In this document: piece after piece, positions 8,203 through 16,883 of the stretch
Layout of the letters: every line of letters begins with the position of its first letter
Position numbering within the stretch: the first letter of the stretch is position 1
Assembly (NCBI RefSeq): GCF_009910675.1
Contig: NZ_RSEJ01000006.1
Coordinates: 151,915-215,914 of the forward strand
DNA: 64,000 nucleotides
Direction of reading: 5' to 3'
Source: Photobacterium alginatilyticum
GTDB taxonomy: Bacteria > Pseudomonadota > Gammaproteobacteria > Enterobacterales > Vibrionaceae
Translations under genes and position numbers: made by a program
The notes under the pieces: model-generated
Database searches by the model: none
What the model was told of the DNA's origin: nothing
The model's input: only the letters and a program-made list of their open reading frames with translations

Positions 8203-9213
8203 CTAACTAAACAAATTCATTCCATGCCGGTTCAGCACATCGGTCAAGTCGTCGATGCAACCCTTCGAGGCATTTTTAATATCAATTTGAATACGGCCGG
8301 CCTTAACACTGGCTTTTACTAAAGAGCCATTTTCTAATTTTCTATACTTTTGTCCCGTGGTGTTATTATCATTTCCCACGGAGAACACCTCTATTAAAGC
8401 ATTTACCACTAACGAATTTGCTGATTGCGCGCTGGACGATTCTGCAATTTCATTCTCAAGAAATCGAATTGCATTTTCGCAATCTTCCTTCTTCGCCCTC
8501 AGTTGAGATTGAGTTAATGGCCGTATCGACTTGTCTAATTTAGAAATTAAGTCTTTGCCTAAATCCGAAGGGCTCGGAATAATATTAATTAACCATGAAG
8601 GTAACGCCGCTGCCTTCAAGCCAATACTGACTGTCGCAACATTTATTCCATTCTCCTTTGCCAAGGCCGAGGCATTCTTATATTTTTTATTTTGTAATAA
8701 CGTTTTCCACTCCATTCCACGCTCGATAAGCGACAGTGGCTTAAACAAATTCGTATCGTTTGAGAGCTGAGAAGCCGTTATGTGATCAATGGTTCCCTTG
8801 CAGACATACACTGAAAAGGGCTTCCCGGCCAAGTGGCAAGCCATCCTTCTCTGCGAGCCATCAATGATTTCTATCTTACCCTGAGGTCCCGCCTGGCCAA
8901 TTGCAGGGTAAACCTGGCCTTTTTCTCGGATTTTTGCTGTAAGCTCCCTCACCGACAGCGCATTAACAAAGCGTTGATCTCGCTGGTTTTCCTCGGTAAC
9001 AGTCGTTTTTGTTATCACCTCATCCGGTGCTATTTCTACCAATCTAAATTCAACTTTCTTGTTATTGATATTCAAATAAACAGTTGACAGCCGCGATTTA
9101 AGTATCTCGCTGGTGGTGCTTCTTGTCATACTTTCTGAAATATTTGTTTTTTCAACAGCTTTAACCTTCCTAATACCTTGTATTTCAGAAGGTTCTTGAG
9201 GCTTTTTTTCCAT
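8203..9213 (-). CDS. Orphan ParB-family protein (ParB2 paralogue)
   Basis: About 336 residues. The ParB nuclease-like N-domain is clear (GQVYPAIGQ, IEIIDGSQRRMACHLAGK, KPLSLIERG) and lines up with the chromosomal ParB2 at 28760 (GQQYPAVGR, IEVLDGSRRRMSCILAGK, KPLSLYERG). A central HTH follows (ASALAKENGINVATVSIGLKAAALP). The last 130 residues diverge, with a helical linker and a C-terminal dimerisation-like end. No parA lies beside it. The DNA is visibly richer in A+T than the neighbouring genes, which suggests transfer from a plasmid or second replicon. ATG 9213 is preferred; GTG 9216 also fits. Confidence 0.85.
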   Translation of the reverse strand: MEKKPQEPSEIQGIRKVKAVEKTNISESMTRSTTSEILKSRLSTVYLNINNKKVEFRLVEIAPDEVITKTTVTEENQRDQRFVNALSVRELTAKIREKGQVYPAIGQAGPQGKIEIIDGSQRRMACHLAGKPFSVYVCKGTIDHITASQLSNDTNLFKPLSLIERGMEWKTLLQNKKYKNASALAKENGINVATVSIGLKAAALPSWLINIIPSPSDLGKDLISKLDKSIRPLTQSQLRAKKEDCENAIRFLENEIAESSSAQSANSLVVNALIEVFSVGNDNNTTGQKYRKLENGSLVKASVKAGRIQIDIKNASKGCIDDLTDVLNRHGMNLFS

Positions 9214-10470
9214 CACTGCATTCCTGGCTCAACTTATACAAAAAGAAACTCTAAGTTGTATATATGGATAATAACAATTGGCTCTCCTTGAGCTTGTTTG
9301 AACTTCAATATTATTACTGAGAGCGTAGCCATTAAGTGCTCAGCAAAGACGCTACTAAATTAAAATAGACACTATTATCTTATTGAAATACATAGTTATA
9401 TTAATCAACACTCATATTATGATGCCGTAAAAACAGAGTACATTCTCACCAATAAAATACGATGATAAAGAAGTCTTTCGTATTATGTACATTTTTCTAA
9501 GTACACTACGATTTCATTGAAGGTTATAATTAAACCTTATGAAATGATTTTATACCGATATGGTATCACCTATCCAGATTAAATCGTTAAAATTAACAAA
9601 CTAAAATGTATTACCTTATTTACATTCAAATTCTTTCTCGCATATTGCCTACCTTGTTGAAGAATACTAATAAAACCAGCCCTATATTCAGTTCAAACTA
9701 AAACCATATTGACTCACAATTGGACAGGCACTTTCCTGCTTGCACTGATAATTCACAGCCACAGAACCTCTCGCACCACAGTTCGCTCCTTTTCCGCTTT
9801 TATATGACTGTTTTAATCCTTTTTTTATAAATTGTCGTTAATATTTGGAACAAATATCACGTTTTGTGACCCAGACACATGCTCGCGGATGCATAATAGA
9901 AAATATTAAGTTGATGGAAAAAAGCATTATCGAAAAGCTAGAATCAAAATATTTTTCCAAGCAATCCTACCACTCACTTAGCGTCTTAGATTAAAGCAAC
10001 TCACGACTATTATTGGGATGTAATAAGTAATGATTAAACATTAACAGCAGGTGAATGACGTGAAGATGTTCTGAGCTTACACAATTCAATAAACAAACAA
10101 CCATTCCGTTTTATGGTGACGATACTTTATCAACCACACCAGGTAATACAGGACGAAGATCTTACCGGCCAACATTGCTAATTTGACCTTAACGCTCCCA
10201 AGCTTCATCTGGCTGGAGCGATAAGCTCAACTGTACATCTACTTGACTGTTTTATTTAGATAAAAATTGAGTATGACAAACATCTCATCATATCGACATC
10301 TGGCTGTCATATTCACTATCGATACTATATCCACACTTTGATTGGTACTAACCAGAACTGAAGGCGATGGATAGTAAAATGCATAGTTTAAACATTGTTC
10401 CAAACAAGAACCCAGAGACAGCTCAGCAAAGCAGCGCTCAACAACAGCCGATGGGGTTTAGTGAATTTAA
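9214..10470. other. 1.26-kb AT-rich gene-poor region
   Basis: No convincing gene is seen. It holds one conspicuous palindrome at 9512-9544 and a 26-codon frame at 9914-9994 without a good ribosome binding site. A frame starting at 10367 behind GAAGGCG runs into the antisense of the RND gene. The base composition resembles the orphan parB gene, so the two may have arrived together. It may be degenerate acquired DNA. Confidence 0.5.
9512..9544. promoter_or_regulatory. 33-bp imperfect palindrome upstream of the orphan parB
   Basis: TTTCAT, then AAGGTT, a 7-base centre, AACCTT and ATGAAA form nested inverted repeats. The site lies about 300 bases upstream of the orphan parB start and does not match parS2. 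It could be a binding site for that protein. Confidence 0.3.
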
Positions 10471-13400
10471 TCACTGTATTGATATTCTATTATCGGGCTT
10501 ACCCAGTTTTTTAAACTCAACAGTATTATCTTCAGCCAGTTGTTGCTCCAGCTCACGTGCCACAAACTCTGGACTGCTGGTATGCCGCGCCAGCAAACTA
10601 TAGACAACGGGGATCACCAACAAGGTAAAAAAGGTCGCAACCAGTATCCCGGTCAATACCACAATACCAATCACCAATCGCGTTTCCGCTCCCGCTCCAG
10701 AGGCCAGGATCAAGGGAACAGCGCCGGCAGCCGTAGTGATCGCAGTCATCATAATCGGCCTTAGCCGAGCCGCAGAGGCCTCCACAATAGCCTGTTCAAA
10801 CTTCATCCCCTGATCGCGCAGCTGATTGGCAAACTCAACAATCAAGATGCCGTTTTTCGCCGCCAGCCCGACCAGCATAATGATTCCGATCTGGGAATAG
10901 ATGTTCAGGCTTTGATCGGTGAAATATAACCCCAGCAAAGCCCCGAATGTAGCCAGTGGCACCGTCAGCATGATCACCAACGGGTGAATATAGCTTTCAA
11001 ACTGTGCCGCCAGCACCAGAAAAACCACCACCAGCGCCAGAGCAAACACAAACAGTACCGAGGTACTGGAATCCTGATAATCCTGCGACGCACCTTTGTA
11101 GTTTACAACCGCATCAGCTGGCAGGTATTGCCGGACAAGCTCATTGAGATATGCCAGCCCTTCTCCGAGGGTATAGCCTTCTGTCAGGTTGGCCTCAATG
11201 GTGATCGCTCTTACCCGGTTATAACGGTTAAGCTGGGGGGCACTGGCAAATTCCGTCACGGTGATCAGACTGGAGAGCGGGATCAGCTCATCGCTGCGAT
11301 CAGAGCGCACATACAAATTACTGAGATCCGCCGCCGTATTTTGTCTTTCGCGCTGCCCCTCAATCACTACGTCATATTCTTCGCCACGCCACTTGTAGGT
11401 TGTCACCAGCCGCGAGCCAAGCATCGACTCCAGCGTCTGGCCAATTTCTCGCAGCGACACCCCGAGATCACCGGCCCGGTCACGATCTATCAGGATCCGC
11501 AACTGGGGCTTGGTTTCCTTGTAATCGTGATCCACACCGGTCAGCCGCGGATTGACGGCGACTTCATCGAGCAAGATATCCCGCCACTGAGCCAACTCTT
11601 CATAGCTGCCGCCCCCCAATACAAACTGCACCGGTTTGCCGACCCCTCGCCCGAACGGCTGTCGCATCACCGGAAAGGCCCGAACGCCGGCCAAATCAGA
11701 CAGACGACGGCGAATATCACCGATAATAGCGGAGGCCGTGCGCCGCTTGGCCCAGTCTTCAAGTACAACAATGGCAAAGCCGTTGGAAAAATCCTCAATC
11801 CGTCCCCACCCTCTCGGGGCACGTACCAGCAGGCGCTTGATTTCGCCGGCTGCCACCAGAGGCATTAACCGGTGTTCAATTTCATTCATGTACGGCTGCA
11901 TGAACTCATAGCTCGCCCCCTGCGGGCCGTTGATGATGATAAACATTGCTCCCCGATCTTCCCTCGGGGCAAACTCCGACGGGATCCGGCTCGCCAGCCA
12001 GCCACTGCCCGCCAAGGCCAGCACCATGACTCCGGCAATCAGATAGGGACGCTTGAGCCAGCTATCTAGCACCTGGCGATAAAAGGCCGTGACCGACAGC
12101 AAAATACGGCCAACCTTCCTCACCAGCCAAGGCTCATGCTCGACCTTTCGCATGATCTTGGACCCCATCATCGGGCTTAGCGTCAGGGCAACCAGCGACG
12201 ACAAAATTACGGCGGTACTGATGGCTATCGAGAACTCGCGAAACAGCTTGCCCAGATCGCCTTCCAAAAAGCCCACCGGCAAAAACACCGATACCAAGAC
12301 AGCCGTTGTCGCAATAATCGCAAAACTTACCTGACGGGCACCCAGAAATGCGGCTTTAAGCGGTGGTTCTCCCAGCTCGATCCGACGGTGAATATTCTCC
12401 AGCATCACAATCGCATCATCGACGACGATGCCGATAGCCAAAATCAGTGCCAGCAAGGTCAAAAGATTGATGGTAAAACCCAATGCATACAGCACGATAA
12501 AGCTACCGATCAATGACACCGGCAAAGTCAGCGCGGGGATCAGCATCGCACGGACGCTGCCGAGGAAGAGGTAAATCACCAATACCACCAGCAACAGGGC
12601 AATAAACAGGGTTTTATAGACTTCGTCTATCGAGGCCTGGATAAATACCGACGAATCATAGGATCGCTTGATCTCCATCCCCTCGGGCAGGGTAGGATTG
12701 AGCCTGTCGACCAGTTCATTGACAGCCTTGGCCACCTGCAGGGTATTCGCGGTCGATTGCCGGTTTATCCCCAGTCCGATCATGTCCTGGGTGTTACCGC
12801 GAAAGGTGATACGCTCCTCTTCGGCGGCCAGATCGACCCGCGCGACGTCACCGAGACGGATCAGGTAACCATCAGACCCGGCCCCTACCACCAACTTGGC
12901 AAAGTCTTCCGGCGCCACGAAACTGCGCTGGGTACGGATAGAAAACTGCCGGCTCTGCGATTCAAGGGAACCGGCCGGCAGCTCGACATTATCGGCTCTC
13001 AGGGCATCTTCGATATCTGCCACGGTCAAGCCTCTGGCCGCCAGCTTCTGCCGGTCGAGCCAGATCCGCAAGGCATATTCCTTGCCGCCGCCAATCCGGA
13101 TATTGGCCACGCCGTCGATCACCGAAAAGCGATCGACAAGGTAGCGCCGGGCGTAGTCGGTCAGCTCCAGGGTTCCCATCCGGTCGGAAACAAGGTTCAG
13201 CCACATGATCACTTCCGAGCTCCCCGCCGCTTTTTGTACTTCCGGCGGCTCGGCCTCTTCCGGCAGATTGTTCAGGATCCCTGAAATCCTATCCCGGACG
13301 TCATTGGCCGCCGCATCGATATCGCGACCAATTCCAAACTCCAGGGTGACCGTCGAGCGACCGTCGCGGCTTTGCGAGCTGATATTTCGGATCCCTTCCA

Positions 13401-13620
13401 GGCCGGAGATCCTGTCTTCCACCAGCTGGGTAATACTGGTTTCGACAATCGCTGCCGACGCCCCGCGATAATTGGTCGACACGGTAACGATAGGCGGGTC
13501 GATATTGGGGTACTCGCGCAGCGGCAGCTTGTCATAGGCCACAAGGCCGAAAGTGATCAGCAACAGGCTGATCACCGAGCCAAACACCGGCCGTTTGACC
13601 GATATATCCGTCAGCAACAT
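10471..13620 (-). CDS. RND (HAE1) efflux pump permease
   Basis: 1049 residues, the usual length of AcrB/MexB-type pumps. It has an N-terminal transmembrane helix, a first large periplasmic loop, a helix cluster near residues 335-480 with the proton-relay pair in GIVVDDAIVMLENI, a second periplasmic loop, and a final helix cluster. It would extrude drugs, detergents or toxic metabolites from the inner membrane and periplasm, driven by proton or sodium entry. Its ATG overlaps the stop of the adaptor gene by one base (TGATG), so the two are translationally coupled. No outer-membrane TolC-type gene is adjacent, so it must borrow one. Substrates are unknown. Confidence 0.93.
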   Translation of the reverse strand: MLLTDISVKRPVFGSVISLLLITFGLVAYDKLPLREYPNIDPPIVTVSTNYRGASAAIVETSITQLVEDRISGLEGIRNISSQSRDGRSTVTLEFGIGRDIDAAANDVRDRISGILNNLPEEAEPPEVQKAAGSSEVIMWLNLVSDRMGTLELTDYARRYLVDRFSVIDGVANIRIGGGKEYALRIWLDRQKLAARGLTVADIEDALRADNVELPAGSLESQSRQFSIRTQRSFVAPEDFAKLVVGAGSDGYLIRLGDVARVDLAAEEERITFRGNTQDMIGLGINRQSTANTLQVAKAVNELVDRLNPTLPEGMEIKRSYDSSVFIQASIDEVYKTLFIALLLVVLVIYLFLGSVRAMLIPALTLPVSLIGSFIVLYALGFTINLLTLLALILAIGIVVDDAIVMLENIHRRIELGEPPLKAAFLGARQVSFAIIATTAVLVSVFLPVGFLEGDLGKLFREFSIAISTAVILSSLVALTLSPMMGSKIMRKVEHEPWLVRKVGRILLSVTAFYRQVLDSWLKRPYLIAGVMVLALAGSGWLASRIPSEFAPREDRGAMFIIINGPQGASYEFMQPYMNEIEHRLMPLVAAGEIKRLLVRAPRGWGRIEDFSNGFAIVVLEDWAKRRTASAIIGDIRRRLSDLAGVRAFPVMRQPFGRGVGKPVQFVLGGGSYEELAQWRDILLDEVAVNPRLTGVDHDYKETKPQLRILIDRDRAGDLGVSLREIGQTLESMLGSRLVTTYKWRGEEYDVVIEGQRERQNTAADLSNLYVRSDRSDELIPLSSLITVTEFASAPQLNRYNRVRAITIEANLTEGYTLGEGLAYLNELVRQYLPADAVVNYKGASQDYQDSSTSVLFVFALALVVVFLVLAAQFESYIHPLVIMLTVPLATFGALLGLYFTDQSLNIYSQIGIIMLVGLAAKNGILIVEFANQLRDQGMKFEQAIVEASAARLRPIMMTAITTAAGAVPLILASGAGAETRLVIGIVVLTGILVATFFTLLVIPVVYSLLARHTSSPEFVARELEQQLAEDNTVEFKKLGKPDNRISIQ

Positions 13621-14696
13621 CAGCCCGCCTCCTGGTAGCTAAACCGCTCGCTGGTGCGGATTTCGACAACCTGGCCCGGTCTCACCCGCTGGATGCCCCG
13701 GGTGATAATTTGCTCGCCCTCTGCCACTCCCCCGAGAATCTCGGCTTCCCCCCGGCTGCGAAAGCCGATATCAACCTGGCGCTGTTCAACGACATTGTCA
13801 CTGTTGACGACAAACACATAGTTATGACGCTGACGGGGTACCAAGGCCTCTTCCGGCACCACCAGCCCCAGTCTCTTCTCGACAATCAGACTCAGGGTCA
13901 TGAGCATTCCGGGGCGGAGCATTAAATCAGGGTTGTTAATTTCGGCCCGCACGACAATCGCCCGCGTCAGCGGGTTAACCCGGCTGTCGATGCCCGTTAC
14001 GCGACCGGCAAACTGGCGCTTGGGAAACGCAGCAACCTGTCCCTCAATGTCCGATCCCAGCCGCAGTTGACCGATAAACTGCTCCGGAACCGTAAAATCA
14101 AGCTTCACCTTGGCCAGATCATCGAGTGTCGTGATCGCCGTTCCGGGTGTTAACAGCGCTCCGGGGCTGATCTGGCGAAATCCCAGCACCCCGGCAAACG
14201 GGGCCTGAATAAATCGGGCATCCAGCTCAGCCTGATTCTGCGCCAGCACCGCGCGGGCGATCTCGATATCGGTATAGAGCTTATCCAGCTCGGAGCTGGC
14301 AATCGTATTGCTCCTGACCAGCCCTTCAATCCGTTTATACTCGCGCTGCTGCTCTTTCAGGTTGGCCTTGGCAGCACGCACCTTGGCCTTCTGCTCCCCC
14401 GATCTCAGGGTGATCAGCAAATCACCGGCACTCACCAGTTGACCGTCACGAAAGTGAACCTGCTCAACTTTCTCGGTAACCTTTGCCGACAGGACCACCG
14501 ACTCACGGGACTTTATCGTCCCCAGCGCCTCGACTTCGCGCCGGACACTCTGGCGGCTCACCACCGCCACCACAACACTCGGCGTACCGCCACCTCGCGA
14601 TGCCAAAGGCCCCTGGCTGCGTCCCTGTTCCTTATACCAAACCCCGGCCATCAGGCCGGCCAGCAATATCATGCCGATGATCAATGTTATTTTCAT
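13620..14696 (-). CDS. RND efflux periplasmic adaptor (membrane fusion protein)
   Basis: 358 residues. ATG 14696 follows CAGGGA and begins a membrane anchor (MKITLIIGMILLAGLMAGVWY). Then come the lipoyl half-motifs (VLSAKVTEKVEQVHFRDGQ and QAPFAGVLGFRQISPGALL), separated by a helical hairpin, and a C-terminal beta-barrel and membrane-proximal region. It links the permease encoded directly downstream to an outer-membrane channel. The intergenic region towards dhaR (14697-14921) has GTGATA (14775-14780) and TATCAC (14790-14795) arms that could be an operator. Confidence 0.92.
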   Translation of the reverse strand: MKITLIIGMILLAGLMAGVWYKEQGRSQGPLASRGGGTPSVVVAVVSRQSVRREVEALGTIKSRESVVLSAKVTEKVEQVHFRDGQLVSAGDLLITLRSGEQKAKVRAAKANLKEQQREYKRIEGLVRSNTIASSELDKLYTDIEIARAVLAQNQAELDARFIQAPFAGVLGFRQISPGALLTPGTAITTLDDLAKVKLDFTVPEQFIGQLRLGSDIEGQVAAFPKRQFAGRVTGIDSRVNPLTRAIVVRAEINNPDLMLRPGMLMTLSLIVEKRLGLVVPEEALVPRQRHNYVFVVNSDNVVEQRQVDIGFRSRGEAEILGGVAEGEQIITRGIQRVRPGQVVEIRTSERFSYQEAG

Positions 14697-14921
14697 GGTC
14701 CCTGCCTGAAAAAAGGAGTACCTGCGCCACCGTACCCCCAGCCTGATTGGTGGTTGTTTTTTAAGTATAGTGCGGTGATAACTAACTGATATCACTAAAC
14801 AGGAAACAGACGAACACCCGTTTTTCCGCCCTTGAATCCATCGTTTTCCAATCCGGGCATCATTCTTTTGCCGAGCATAACGCTACAATGCAGACACAAT
14901 GAATCAGTCGCTATATTTTCT

Positions 14922-16877
14922 ATGCACCCTCGCCAAGCATTGACCAAGGCCATTTGGCACGCATTTGTCTCACAGCCGTCTGTCGAGGCCAGCCTTCCCG
15001 ATATTGATCCGCATTTACAGCAGGTCTGGGCACGATGCCGCCGCCAGCAACGCCATGATCACTGGCCAAGGCCTCACCGTGCCAAGGGGGTCACCTTCGA
15101 TTCGATTCTGAAAAGCAAAGCAGCTTTGATGAATGTTGCCGTACCGGCGATAGAAGATATTTACGAATACCTGGAAAACGACAGCTGCGCCTTGCTGATC
15201 TGCGACGAAACCGGCTGTACCCTCTACAGCTGTGCGACTGACGATATGCAGCATAAACTCCATGAGCTCGGGATTCAGGAGGGCAGTTACTGGCGGGAAG
15301 GTATTATCGGCAACAACGCGGTCTCCAGTGCCAGGCACCTTGCCAAGGCTACTCAGACCATCGGCTATGAACATTTCAAGCAGGCACTGCACGACTTTGC
15401 CGTCTATGCCGCCCCGGTGTTTGACGGTAACGGCTCGGCGCAGGGCTGTATTGCCCTGGTGTTGCCGGCCGAGAAAGCAAGTGTGTCTGCTCTGGGTCTG
15501 ATCCACTCTGCCGCCCGCGACATTGCCAGCCAGATGCGCGCCGACAATATGCTGACGGAGTCAAACCAGCACCTGTCCGAGGTACATGTCCTGCTGGAAG
15601 GTGTGGCAGAAGGTGTGCTGGCCTGGTACCCCAACGGAAAAATCCATTACCTGAACCGCAAGGGACGCGAGTTGCTGGGACTGGGTGCCGGGGAGTCAGG
15701 CAGGGATATCAGCACCGTGATGACACTGCCGCAGAGCATCCAGCAGGCCATCAGGCGCGGCAAAGGGGTTGATATGGTTGAAACCACCATCGAGTGCAAG
15801 GGCAAGCTGATCCCCCTGGTGGTATCGCTCAAAATTGTCAAAAATGATCAGAATGAAACCCACTGCTACATTGCCCTGCTCTACCCGCTCAAACATATTC
15901 GAGATCTGATCCATCATCACGCCGGCAACCGCGCAAGGCTGACATTCGACGATATCGTCGGAATATCTGACGCCATGCAACGGACAATACGCCAGGCTCG
16001 CCATGCGGCCAGAGGGCGCGGCCCCGTTCTGCTTCACGGCGAGGACGGGCTGGGGAAAAGCCATCTTGCCCAGGCCATTCACAACGCCAGCGACAGGCAG
16101 GATCAGCCATTTATCGCCATCAACTGTCAGGCTATCCCCAAGGAGCTGATGGCCACGGAGTTTTTGGGCGCCATACAGGAAGGAGACAGTGCCGCGGCAT
16201 CGAAATTCGAACTGGCCCACGGCGGTACCCTGTTTCTCGATCAGGTGGAATGCCTGTCTGCCGAGGTACAGGCCGCCCTGCTTCACTTGCTAAAGACCGG
16301 TCTGCTCAACCGGATGAACGGCAATATTGTGTCGGTCGACGTCCGTATTATTGCCTCGTCGACCATCGATCTCGCCCAGGCTGTCACGGAAAAACATTTC
16401 CGCGCCCAATTACTCCTGGAACTCCAGACGTTTGATATTCCGGTCCCGCCACTCAGAGAACGTCGGGAAGATGTGGCGGCGCTGGTGGAAAGAAACCTCA
16501 TGCTTCTCACGGCCGAGAAAAAACACCCTTTACATGCCGGTCCGGACGCCATGTCGTATCTGGAAAACTACCGCTGGCCCGGTAACCACCGTGAACTTCG
16601 CAATGTTATCGAACGAGCCGCCAACTTTGCCCAAGGCACGCTCATTGAGGCCGGCGATCTGCCCGACAGCATCCTGCTAGCAACGGTACAAGCCACCGAC
16701 AATGCGCAGCCGCAATCTTCCAATAATCTGGCAGATGCAGAGCGAAATACGATTATCCGCTCTGCCATCCTCTGCCGTGGGACGATCAGCAAGATGTGCG
16801 ACGACCTTCAGATCAGCAGAACCACGCTATGGCGCAAGCTAAAGCACTACGGCCTCGAGATGAATGATTACAAGTAA
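14922..16877 (+). CDS. dhaR: DhaR-type activator of the dihydroxyacetone kinase operon
   Basis: About 651 residues from ATG 14922; a TTG at 14832 would extend it but lacks support. The order is an N-terminal GAF-like sensor, a PAS domain (VLLEGVAEGVLAWYPNGKI), a central AAA+ region with the P-loop GEDGLGKSH and GGTLFLDQVE, and a Fis-type HTH (TISKMCDDLQISRTTLWRKL). The GAFTGA loop that contacts sigma-54 is absent; that region reads FLGAIQEGDS. This fits E. coli DhaR, which works with sigma-70. E. coli DhaR senses the DhaK and DhaL subunits. The gene converges on dhaM, leaving only 6 bases between the stops. Confidence 0.9.
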   Translation: MHPRQALTKAIWHAFVSQPSVEASLPDIDPHLQQVWARCRRQQRHDHWPRPHRAKGVTFDSILKSKAALMNVAVPAIEDIYEYLENDSCALLICDETGCTLYSCATDDMQHKLHELGIQEGSYWREGIIGNNAVSSARHLAKATQTIGYEHFKQALHDFAVYAAPVFDGNGSAQGCIALVLPAEKASVSALGLIHSAARDIASQMRADNMLTESNQHLSEVHVLLEGVAEGVLAWYPNGKIHYLNRKGRELLGLGAGESGRDISTVMTLPQSIQQAIRRGKGVDMVETTIECKGKLIPLVVSLKIVKNDQNETHCYIALLYPLKHIRDLIHHHAGNRARLTFDDIVGISDAMQRTIRQARHAARGRGPVLLHGEDGLGKSHLAQAIHNASDRQDQPFIAINCQAIPKELMATEFLGAIQEGDSAAASKFELAHGGTLFLDQVECLSAEVQAALLHLLKTGLLNRMNGNIVSVDVRIIASSTIDLAQAVTEKHFRAQLLLELQTFDIPVPPLRERREDVAALVERNLMLLTAEKKHPLHAGPDAMSYLENYRWPGNHRELRNVIERAANFAQGTLIEAGDLPDSILLATVQATDNAQPQSSNNLADAERNTIIRSAILCRGTISKMCDDLQISRTTLWRKLKHYGLEMNDYK

Positions 16878-16883
16878 CAATCG

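Noticed and set aside
10367..10603. A 78-codon plus-strand frame with a fair ribosome binding site before the RND gene end
   Set aside because: Its second half is antisense to the RND coding sequence and low-complexity serine/cysteine, typical of a shadow frame.
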